Shown here piece by piece: positions 47,377 through 58,817 of a stretch of 64,000 nucleotides of DNA (position 1 is its first letter; each line of letters begins with the position of its first letter). The notes beneath the pieces are model-generated. The model was not told the DNA's origin. It saw nothing but the letters and a program-made list of their open reading frames with translations, and did not search any database. The translations under genes and the position numbers were made by a program. Origin of the DNA: Tolypocladium sp. Sup5 PDA-1. Its lineage: Eukaryota; Ascomycota; Sordariomycetes; Hypocreales; Ophiocordycipitaceae. The stretch spans positions 124,001 through 188,000 of the forward strand of contig JPHH03000014.1 in NCBI GenBank assembly GCA_000750105.3. Reading direction: 5' to 3'.

Positions 47377-48512
47377 GTTGAAGAATTCAATTGAATTGTT
47401 GATAGTCCGGACGGTCAACCCCAGACGATCTGCTTGTCTGGTGGTTACGCCTCGATCCATGCCAATCGATGCGGCAATCCGCACCGCCGAACTGAGGCTC
47501 GGGTCCCTAGGGCCTTCTCATCCTGTCCACCGGCTGACCCGCAAACTGGATCCTCTGCCAAGCGGTGTGTTTGGCCAGCCGGTAATCCGTATTCCTTGCG
47601 GAGATTCACCCATGCTTCGTCTCGTTTCAGCGAAACCACCGGCTTTGGACATGGTGCTCCGGCAACGCCGCTGTAATTAATCCCATCTCGCCATCGAGTT
47701 CTCGAATTGCTGGCCGTGTATTGCAGTTGGTTGGCTAGCCTCGTCTTGTTTTGCCTTGATTGCTCAAGGATGTTAATGTGAGAAGCCTCTTTGCTGAATC
47801 AAGGATACTTGGTCCGCTACCAGCGGGAGTCGTAATACTCGTTCATGGCGTGTTTACGTACTTAGGTCGGAAAACCATGAAGTTCATGATCGAATTTCAG
47901 TTCTCCATACCTCGTACTATCTTCCATCTGTTCTTGTCTCCCCTCCGTAGTCTGGTTGCGGTTCAATACTGCTTCTGCCTCGCTTCACTAGCCCGCATCC
48001 CGTTGTCAATGGCCTTAAGGCGACAGAATATGGACAGCCATTTTACTAGGACCACTGGCCATTTCCCACCCTTGCACCGTGTTGTCCATCCTCCAGCATC
48101 CGTCCATGATCTTTCCCGCAGTCTCCGCAACATGCTGACTGACTCCCAATCAGTACATCATGCCCAGGGAAAAGTTGAGTATGGAGTTGTCGCATCTTAC
48201 TAAGAGGTAGAACCGTAGTAGGTAGTATCGCCGCCTGTCGCACCAGTAATCTGTCCTCGACCGTAACTGCAGAAAACCGATTGGACGTGGACCTCACATA
48301 AGGTAGGCCCTTGGCGGCGAGATAATTGATGCACCACACCGCGTCAGGAGACTAGACGGGTTCTTGTCAGAGAATAGGCTGCGGCCTACATAAGCCCATC
48401 TGCCTGGGAAGTTGTTGCAACCACCGTCACGCTTTTCCAGCGTGTCGACTTCACTGAAGTCTAGTCCGGAGTTCATGGTAGACAAACAGCCTAATGTTGT
48501 GCTTCAAACCAA

Positions 48513-48707
48513 CTAACACTTCTGCGCGCCGGCTCTGCTCGCCTCAAAAGCTGCGGCTGCCTCTTCAGGAGACAAGTGATCCCCAGCTGGGTCTGCGATA
48601 ATACCCATTACCCGTGTCTCGATGGAAAAGGCTTCGCTGGCGGGAACGGCGCAGATGGCAGGAACAAGAGCCAGGGCAGCGACAACTGAGAACGCAAATT
48701 TGGCCAT
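48513..48707 (-). CDS. Small putative secreted protein (64 residues)
   Basis: From the ATG at 48707 the ORF encodes 64 residues starting MAKFAFSVVAALALVPAICA, a typical signal peptide with likely cleavage after residue 19 or 20. The mature part is about 44 residues, acidic, alanine-rich and ends AQKC with a single cysteine. It has an A/T-rich context at the start and sits alone in a spacer. It resembles small secreted proteins of fungi; no domain recognised. An in-frame upstream Met at 48848 would add a non-signal leader and is less likely. Could be a chance ORF. Confidence 0.45.
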   Translation of the reverse strand: MAKFAFSVVAALALVPAICAVPASEAFSIETRVMGIIADPAGDHLSPEEAAAAFEASRAGAQKC

Positions 48708-50732
48708 TGTTGTGTTCAAGCTGCGCGTAGCTTGCGACTTTGGAGAAAGAATGGGCAAACAAGGCGGTTGTGGGGAGAATAAGACAACAAGAGCGGTAAA
48801 CCTGGAGGGACATTGAAGACTACTTATACGTCTCGAGCTCACGGGCAAAGTCGGGCCAGGGACTCAACGGCCATGCTCCTTGCTGTTATTCCTGCAGCTT
48901 CTCGGCCTTCTTTCGCATGAAAGTGTTGGTTGTGTTCGTTGTTTGCTGCAGATAATTCCGAGCCGCCTTCTCGGACTCAGCGGCTCGACTGCAGAACTTC
49001 ATGCGCCAAGTCGAGACATGATCGGAGTGAGCATGGAGGAAAGCCAGAGCTTAATGGGGATTGGCTCTTCGAGCCCTAATATTGTCCCCTTCGCCCGTTA
49101 GTGGTGCCTTTGGTAGCAGAGGAAGCGGGACTGGTGGAAATCGGATGCATCGTGAGATGCGCCAAGCAAACTCGGTTACACGGCACGAAAGTATAGTTGC
49201 TGAATCGGACGTTCTGAATCGGTATGAGCCATATATCATAAGTTACCCATATTTATCGTCAGTGTAGCGCGGTAGGACTTGCCAGGCAATCCCCTCAATG
49301 TGAGCGTGTTGCACGTTGGGCGTTGAGGGAACACACGAGACAACTTTGCATCTGAGCATCCAGACACATTGAGGAAGAATTCGTCGAGCCGCCGCATTCT
49401 GTATGTACGGTCACTGATCTACGCCTTGCGGATTCTGTTAAGAAGCGACGGTATGCGATGCAGTCACAGCGACGTGGTATGCACGTATGTGCATGACCGA
49501 TGCTGCGAGACCGACGACACTTCCGGACACCGCGCAAATGCTATAACCATGCAAGAGCACGCTTCAAGGTGCAGCAAGTCAGTCAGCTACCATCATCGCC
49601 GGGATGTTGGACCCCTGCCAGAGGAGGCAAATCCGGTCTCCAAATGGGAGGATTTGACGGTCGCGGGTTTCGAGCGCTGAGATAAACAAGAGATGCCCGG
49701 CATGAGGTTTTCTCACTAGAATAGGCAAGCGAGCAGTCATTAACGGGGGACGTAGTTGCATGTCGTCTCAGCAGGTACCGCCGACGGCCGACTAAGGTGA
49801 GATCCGGGGGTATTGTCTCTTCAGTTGCAAGCGAGGAGGGTGTACCATGGCAGCCAGAAACAACACTAGTTCGGAAATTTGGGCATCGGTGGCAATAGTC
49901 GAAAGCACTTAGGGTCGGAGTTTACAAAATCGGTGAAAGTTGAGCGAGTTGGGATGAATTGTTCGAGATGGGTGAACTGGACAATCGTTCGGACGTGGCT
50001 GAGCCGTGACTATCCAGAAATCGTGAGCACAAATTGCCCGCGATATATGCATACAAAGCTTTTCCCCGGGCAGCGGGTGAGTCCTGAGGTTGTCCCAGTA
50101 TTGCATGGAGATGCAGACGGCGCGTCAATGTAGTTTGATGGATAGGTTGAATCGTGTAGTATTACGGACTAGTCTGTACGGATTATTGTGTTCGAAACTG
50201 CCTTGGAAGAGGACTAATAATCGGCCGGACTTTGGCGCGGCTCCGAAGCAAAATGGGATGCCTGAGGCTGCCAATATGCTCCCGTCTCTGTTGCCCAGCC
50301 AGCACCCCAGTCCCCAGTCCCCAGTCCCCAGGCCAGGAGGGGAAGGCATGGCCCGCCTGTTGTTCCGCTAGCGGCCCTGGGGAGTGTGCGTCATTGGGTC
50401 GTCAGCTCAACGATTCAGGCAAGGCAGGCGCTGAGGCAACGCAACCAAGCACGGCAAGCTCGCCCTGTCGGGTGACAGCACATGACGCCCCCCGGGTCTC
50501 ATCCTCCGCACCCAACCTCGACTAGCACAGTCCGACTCACGTACCACAGTTGTGTACCACCAACCTCCTCCTCCTTGTCCTCCTCCTCTCCTCTTCCTCC
50601 TGCTCGCCCCAAACAATTCGCGTTCATCGCCATCCGCATCGCATCTGTCTCTCGCTGAGGCTGTTTAATCCCGTACCGTCTTCTGAACTCCATCTCTGAC
50701 GTCCCTCCGATACCTCCGAGGCGTCGCCCATC
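48708..50732. promoter_or_regulatory. 2 kb spacer upstream of pep4
   Basis: No supported gene. It contains the pep4 promoter and C/T-rich leader (about 50560-50730), a CCCCAGT tandem repeat, and one TTACGGACTAGTCTGTACGG word near 50162. Confidence 0.5.
50305..50331. repeat. CCCCAGT heptanucleotide tandem repeat
   Basis: CCCCAGT is repeated three times plus a partial fourth copy, in the pep4 upstream region. Confidence 0.85.
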
Positions 50733-52042
<1,310 letters not shown>

Positions 52043-52890
52043 ATTATGGCTAGAGATGTCTTTTGTCGGATCAGGTGCAAGACACAGAACTGTTTGAGGA
52101 TTAGGGCTCGCGTTTGTTGTGGTACATGACAGATGTCGTAGGACTCGCGATTATGCAGGGCTCGTATGTACAGGTAATTGCGTATCGGGAATACACGATT
52201 GATGGAAATGACTTGTGCGATGCTGTGACATCCTAATGTTACTGTGGCTGAGACGATGTAGTTGAGCGCGTCCAGGACGCAATCTTACCACCGTGAAGTG
52301 TGAAGCGTGTCCATCGTCAGCCAAACGTCACCCCAACCACATGTGCGAGCGCACTTTTTTTTTTAGATATCATGGAATGAGCTCGTGGAAGCCCAACCTA
52401 TCTGTAGTCGAATGTACAATGCTGTGACAGCGCGCGCGTTTATTATTGTAATACACAATACCACGGGCAAGGTAGCGTGCCTCGCAAGTGTAGGGTAGTG
52501 GTGTTGGTGCAATTGGAGCGGACGTCACGTGCAGCCAATTTTAGACTTTTCCGCGAGGAGCCTTAGCGTTGGCCCCAGCCCGCGACGAGTGCCTACCACC
52601 TACTTGGCGATCCAGGACACATTCTCCCCCGACAGCCTCATCCACTGCATTACGCCTTGCAGCCGCCTGGCAGACGTGTAAAATCCGGTTCCTCCCGTCC
52701 GAGGCATCCAGAATTGCCTCCTCAAAGGCGCAACTCTCGATTGCACGGCCAGAGTTGGATGCAGAGAGCGTGTTGGCGTGGCCTTGAAGAAAGGGCTTAG
52801 AGTCGCACCAATCTGCTCTCCACCACCGCTACCGCGTATCGCGACGAGGCGCGAAGAGCATCACTTCGACGGGCCAGTCACGCATCAAAC
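52043..52890. promoter_or_regulatory. Spacer between pep4 and the 921-residue protein gene
   Basis: About 850 bp holding the pep4 3' UTR and the next promoter. Contains a 10-T run at about 52357. ORFs between 52569 and 52890 look like 5' leader. Confidence 0.5.
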
Positions 52891-55744
52891 ATGGCGCAGC
52901 CAACGACCCTCGAGCCAAATGGCGTGTCCACGCCGGGCAGCGACTCGAACGACCACCTCGCAATCCCCGGCAAGCGAAAACGCGACGTCGGCGACGATGG
53001 ACCCGACGAGGTCAAGGACGAGGGCGACCAGAAACCCGCTGCACCGCGCCGATGGGCTGCAGGGAGCCAGAAAGACTTGGTCAAGTCGTACTTTGATGTC
53101 TTGATGAGGTATGTCACACTTGCTTCCCCCGCTTCGGCCGCCATCTCGCTGCGACACTCTCCCAAGGCCTTTGCCCCAGGCTAACCATCGCTCCAGCCTT
53201 GACGTCGAACCATTCATCCTGAAGCGCCCGCTATCCGACGCCCAGCCCGCAGACGAGCCCGAAGCGAAGCGGCAAAAGTCGTCTGAGCCACCGTCGCTGC
53301 TCAGCGTTTCAGACAAGATGGCGGCCGATGAGTATTCACAAATGGAGGACATGGCAAACGACGTCCTCTCCGCAGTAAAGGCGGCGCTGTGCGAGCTGGA
53401 TTCCAAGCCAGCCGACGGCGCTGATAGAGCGACAACTGCAAAGGCTGCCCTTCGGATACGCGACTTCAAGAACAAGGCGATGGAGCTTCTGAACCGCGAA
53501 AAGGCATACCCGAAAGTAGCGGCGGGACAGGCACTTGGCGACGCGGACCTCCAAACCGCCTCGGACAAGAGCGAGATGGTGCTCTCCGTCATCGGTTACG
53601 CGCCGCAGGAGAGGCGGCTGTTCTCAAGCCTCCCGTTGCCGCACGACACGGACCTGTCCAAGTTCAACCTCCCCCCTGGCGTCTCCTTTTCCCGGGTAGT
53701 GCCTTCGAGCCCCCAGGAGAGGACGCAGACCCTCGGCGAGCTGTTTGCGTCACCCCGGCCACTGCCACAATTGCAACCGCCGAAGCAGCCAAAGACCCAG
53801 GCCAAAGGAAACACGCTCGACTTTTATCATCCGGAACTGACGGACACGTCCAAGTATCGCACCAATTGCTACTACACCACGAAGCTCACCGCCGGTCACT
53901 ATCTTGACTACAGCAATGCGACCCCCTCGTCTCAGACGAAGACGAAGCAGCGTGAGCGGGCCCAGAGCCTGGCTGGCAAGAAACCATCCGCATCCGAGCT
54001 TGAGATGACGGAAATGGAAGCGCTGTTCCGCGGAGCGTTTTCCAGCTTTGCGCCTTGCAAAGATGACTCTACCGCCGTGATTCCCTCCAGCATCGCTGGA
54101 CGGATGTGGTGGCAGAAGTCTGGCTTGCGCAACTTTCAGAGGATGATTGAAATCGAGTATTACGGCGACGGAGAAGACGTCGATGCACTCGGCCAAAGTT
54201 TGAACCCAGCGGACCTCGATGAGGCGGCAGTCCAAGAGGCGATAGATGGCTGGGACGACTCTGCCATCGACCCTTCGCTCGAAGATGTCATGGGCTCTAA
54301 GCGAGACGGCCGCGAGAAGGAAGCTGACGAGATTCTGGACGAGGTCAGCGACATGATCGAGACCCTCGCGTCATACCAGCGCATCCGCAATCTCACGCTG
54401 CCAAACTCTCAAAATCGACAGTCCAGCGACCCGGTTACCGGAGACATGCTGGCCACGGCTGGCCCCCAGCCATCTGAGGAGGAGCAGGTGACCTATCAGG
54501 TGCTCAAAGCGCAGCTAGCACTGATCATCAAGACATTGCCGCCATACGCCGTGGCCAAGTTGAATGGCGACCAGCTGGACGATCTGTTGATAAGCACCAA
54601 AGTCCAGGTCCAGACCGACCAGTACCGGGGCATCATGGAGGAGGATGACGCTGGTGTGCAAGCCCGCCTGCGAGCTCAGCAGCAGGCCCAGCAACAGGCT
54701 GCACAGGCCAACACCCGGCCTGCCGGACAGCAGCGTACACCGAGCATCTCGACGCCGTACGGGGCCCAGTACCAGGCTACGAACCAGTACGGAACTCCTA
54801 CGCGACCACCGTCGCACCCTCCTCAGCAATTCTATCGCCCCGGACCGACGCCGAATTTCCAGCAGCAGCCACGGAACCTGGCTCCTCCCCTTTCGGCGCA
54901 CCAGCCTCGACCGCAGCCGAACCAGTACACCCGTCCAAACGGCTATCCGAACCAGTACGCCACTCAGCTCGCCAAAGCCCAGACCCCATACGGCCACCAG
55001 AACATGCCTCAGTATGCAAACCAGCAGCGGCCACAGTATGCGCAAATGCAAATGCAGCCGCAACCGCAGCCGCCGCCGCAGCCGCAGCCGCAACACCACT
55101 CGCCGCAACAAGGCACCCCCAACGCTCGCTACAACTACCCCCCAGGCTATCCGCATCAACCAGGAACGCCGGGCCAACCCAACTACGGGGCAGCATACAC
55201 CAACGGCTCAGGCGTGCCCCCTCGGACCATGTCTCCTCAGGTCCCGCAGCCGCGACCGCAGTACAGTCCGTCGCCTAGCATGCAACAACAACAACAGCTG
55301 CAACCAAATCAGCGGTATGCAACGCCAGGCCAGGGCAACACACCGATGAGCAGATACCCAAGCAACAGCGCAGTCCAGCCTGGACAGAGCCAGAACCCAG
55401 GCTTAACGGGGTATCACACCGTCATCCCCGAGGCACAGCAGCAGCGGATACTGGACCAGGCCAAGGCCCGTGTAGCGGCGCAAGAGAGATCTGCCATGTT
55501 TGCCGACAAAATAGCCTCGCCCGGGCCATCTGGGATTGGATACGGGACGCCGGGAGACGCCATCAGGCTCGCGGCTGCGCGGGCGAACCTGGCAAACCAA
55601 CAGAAACCCCAAACACCGGGTGGCCAGCGGCAAGGGGCGAATGGGACGCCGCCGGCGCCACCGTTTGCGCCACCACAAAGGGTCACTCCAGTTCCTGTGC
55701 CTGTTATTCCCGGCTCACAGCAGCCACAGCAGCAGCAGCAGTGA
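52891..55744 (+). CDS. Unrecognised nuclear-looking fungal protein with Gln/Pro-rich tail
   Basis: Two exons, 52891..53108 and 53197..55744, give 921 residues; the junction reads DVLM-S-LDVEPFIL, with a GGCTAACC branch-like site before the acceptor. The N-terminus has a possible nuclear localisation signal (GKRKRD), then RRWAAGSQKDLVKSYFDVL. A folded middle part includes RRLFSSLPLPHD, then TLDFYHPELTDTSKYRTN, GHYLDYSNATPSSQTKTKQRE and SSIAGRMWWQKSGLRNFQRM. The C-terminal 300 residues are rich in Gln, Pro and Tyr, as in transcription or chromatin cofactors. I recall similar fungal proteins without function. It probably acts in the nucleus. The single-frame reading that starts at 53111 loses the true first exon. 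Confidence 0.8.
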
Positions 55745-56564
55745 GTGCGTGAGCCGTGAGCGTGAGAGTTGCAACGGGGTTGCACACACGGCCGGGCTGA
55801 AGGTGTATTCTTATGCGTTAATGTGGAAGGCGATGGATGAAATGCCCAAAAAGGGGACAAAAAGGCTGGTGGTCTGGAGCACAGAGAGGAGGATCCGTCT
55901 ACGGATCTGTTGGTGGCGGGCGGGTGCAAAGTGGTGTTGCCGCAATTGAAGGACGGGGAGCAAGGGTCGACGTGACAGTCGCATGCTCTCCGTCGAAGCT
56001 GGTGCGAGTTTCGAGCGAAGGACGGAGAGACAGATCCTCGGGAGCAACGGGGTGGGTGTCTCCAAGGTTGAGGGTTACTTGGAGCGGCCACGGAGACGGA
56101 CACTTTTGGCTGGGACGAACTTGCGGGCGGCGCGCGTGTACTTTAGGACGAAGGCGTTGCGGCACGGGCAGGCTTGGTAGCCCAGTTTAGAGCCCTTGAG
56201 ACACAGGGTTAGTTTTGTTATATCGTAGTGTACGTTGTCAAGTATTCTCGGACAATGCGGAGGCGTTCTTGTTCCTATGTTGTATGTACACAGGTACTTT
56301 GCCTATGGGATAGCGGCGTCCACCTGTGACTCCGGCGCCGTGGCCGGTAGATCCGGTGGTCGGCGCAGACCGGGCCGGCCGGAAGGATGGCTCACTGCGG
56401 CTATTCATTTTGTGACTCGCTCGGCCGGGCGTATTCGTACTGCAGTCTTGCGAATTCATACGATTTGAACAAATCGCCACTGGGGTTGTGGGGGAGTCTG
56501 GCACGGCACAGAGCGCGGATTCGGCAACAAGTCTTGACGCTGACTTACAAAGCCCTCTCCCAAC
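55745..56564. promoter_or_regulatory. Spacer upstream of the LrgAB-like gene
   Basis: About 820 bp with the 3' UTR of the previous gene and the promoter of the next. Several frames are open on both strands (55414..56103 minus, for example) but are shadows or UTR. Confidence 0.5.
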
Positions 56565-58535
56565 ATGTCTGCCACGAGCCAAACTGCCACCACCATGGAC
56601 TGGCGAGCGCACGTCCGCGATGCGTTCGCCGCCGTCAAGCTGGCAAGTCGGCCCCCTACCTACCTACCTACCTTCTCCAAGCTCACGCACGCCCGTGTAT
56701 TAACGCATCGCAACGCAGACGGCCGCGTGCCGGGCGGGCAGCCTGCTGCGCGCGTGGGTGCTCGTGCCCGCCGGCGTTATGGCCATGCTGCTCGCGTGCT
56801 TCGGCGTCGACGCGCTCTTCAGGAGGCTCGCGGTGGCGTTCCCGGCGTCGGTGGCGTGCCTGGTGCTGCTGTTCGCGGCGTTGCTGGGGTGCGAGGCTGT
56901 CATCGGGGGCCACAAGACAAGGTGGCTCGTGGGGGTTGTCGACGTGCCGGTATGCGCTCCTGCCCCTGTCTAATATCACTCGGATCTTGAGGCGTGTTGT
57001 GCTATTGCGGTTCCTGACGGGCTGGCAGGCAGGGTGGGCGCTGCGGTGGATCAACGTCTTCTTCACACCGGCGTTTGTGATGCTGCCGCTCAGCCCGTCC
57101 ATCGGGGTGGTGGAGGTCTTTAAGATCATCGCCGTGTTCGGTACGTCCTCCCCCCCCGTATGTCGGGCAAACAGGGCCGTCTCTGACGCGGAGACGCAGT
57201 CGTCGGCTTCTTCGTCATGATGGCGCTGGCCGCGTACCTGACGCGAGGCCTGCAGCTCGTCCTGGGCTCGTCCAAGCGTGCGCACGCACAGCGAGCCGAG
57301 GAGCTGCACGACGACGCCGACGGCGGGCATGGAAGCGGCCAGGATGTCGTGCTGGGCGATGTGAGCGCCGAGCCGTCCCGGGCCACGAGCATATCGCAGG
57401 TCGCGTCGTCGACGGCGCCTCTTGAGCCGGGTGCGCCGCAGAGCCCGCCGGCGCTCAGGCTGCAGGAGCATCACTACGCCTCCGACAACGCGGCCTCGGG
57501 AGCCGTCACGCCGCCGCCGCCGGGTCCGCTATGGTACCCGGCGCAGGATGCCCTGCCGCCGTCGAGGGCGGAGCGGTGGGCGGCCAAGCTGACGCTGCAC
57601 CTCGACGCGGCCATGTTCGCCGTCGTCTTCGTCTTCGTCGGTGTGCCGGTGTACTACGCGACAGGGTACGCGATGCCGGTGCAGCTGAGCGCCAACGTGC
57701 TCTGCTACTTTGCCGCCATGGCCGTCCCCGCGGCGTGGAGGCAGTATCTGCACCCCGTGCTGGTGTCCTCCCTGCTTACGGTGCTCGTCGTCTGGCCCCT
57801 GGCAGAGATCAGGGGCGACGACCTGCACGCCGCGCTCACGGCGTACAGGACCGGCGCCAACTACCTCCGTCTCTGGGAGGGAAGCCCGGGGCCGCGTCTC
57901 CCCGGCGCGGGCGACGTGTTCGGGACGGCCCTGGACGCGAGCATCGTGTCCCTCGCGCTGCCCATGTTCCAGTACCGCCGCGAGCTGCGCGCGCACTTCG
58001 TCGCCATCGTGGTCCCCAACGTGCTCATCGCCGTGGGCTCGCTGCTCGCGTACCCGCCGCTGTGCTTCGCCGCCGGCATCACCGCCGAGCGCAGCCTCGC
58101 ATTTGCGTCGCGCAGCCTGACGCTCGCGCTGGCGACGCCCGCCACGCGCAACCTCGGCGGCGACGTCAACACCGTGGCGGCGCTGGCGATTGTGAGCGGC
58201 ATCCTGGGCGTGCTGGTCGGGCAGCGGCTCATGGCGTGGATGAGGATCCCGGAGGGTGAGTTGGCCCCTTGGCCGTCCTTGATTCCGATCCTTGTTGAGC
58301 TGTCTTTGTGGTGACTGTCGAGGCTGACGACAAGGATGCCACAGACGACTACGTCACGAGGGGCGTCACCCTGGGCGTCAACTCGAGCGCCATCGCCACG
58401 GCCCTGCTCCTCCGGACGGACCCGCGCGCGGCGGCCCTGTCGAGCCTGTCCATGAGCCTCTTCGGCACGGTGACGGTGCTGTTCACGTCCATCCCACCCA
58501 TCGCGACCTTTGTCCGCTCCCTCGTGGGTCTGTAG
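56565..58535 (+). CDS. LrgA/LrgB-family (CidB/PLGG1-like) membrane protein
   Basis: Five exons, 56565..56642, 56719..56949, 57029..57140, 57200..58255 and 58345..58535, give 555 residues; all junctions keep frame. The first intron has a GC donor (CTG|GCAAGTC) with CAG acceptor; GT choices break the frame. The N-terminal part (LLRAWVLVPAGVMAMLLA ... WALRWINVFFTPAFVMLPLSP) resembles LrgA/CidA. A hydrophilic linker follows, then an LrgB-like half with many membrane segments (AMFAVVFVFVGVPVYYATG, SANVLCYFAAMAVPA) and ALDASIVSLALPMFQYRREL, CFAAGITAERSLAFASRSLTLALATPATRNLGG and ending VTRGVTLGVNSSAIATALL...DPRAAALSSLSMSLFGTVTVLFTSIP. Plant homologue PLGG1 exports glycolate/glycerate. The fungal substrate is unknown; membrane unknown. 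A second start Met at 56595 is possible. Confidence 0.92.
56655..56673. repeat. CTAC tetranucleotide repeat in GC-AG intron
   Basis: CCTACCTACCTACCTACCTT within the first intron of the LrgAB-like gene. Confidence 0.8.
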
Positions 58536-58817
58536 CATAAACATAACGAGAGACGATGTATCCGTTAAAGTCACAAGAAGCAAGAAAGAATCTAGCAGGC
58601 TTGATACTGCCCGCAAAAGCGTGGGTGTCCTTGCATAAACAGCCGTCTTCGTACCCCAAGTCCATGCCATCAACCCCTACTTTACAACACCATGCCATCT
58701 CGTGCCGTCCCATGCCTCCGCCCTAGCCGACATCTCGTGGCTGTCCATAGTCGTGGACCAAAAGTCTATATGTACCCACTAGTCTTCCCATCCAGCTCAT
58801 CGCTCGTCGCTCATCGC
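58536..58817. other. Convergent 3' spacer between LrgAB-like gene and proline-rich gene
   Basis: About 280 bp between two convergent stop codons; 3' UTRs expected, no gene. Confidence 0.5.

Larger units (their letters stand above)
44442..48512. other. 4 kb gene-poor spacer upstream of the WSC gene
   Basis: No supported gene. 44442-45060 is the likely WSC promoter and leader (C/T-rich on the minus strand). Beyond it, ORFs of 150-270 codons overlap on both strands with no domain. Clusters of TACGTACG / TACGGACTAC words occur at 45961-45985, 46591-46634, 46999-47060 and 47310-47376. Confidence 0.5.
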
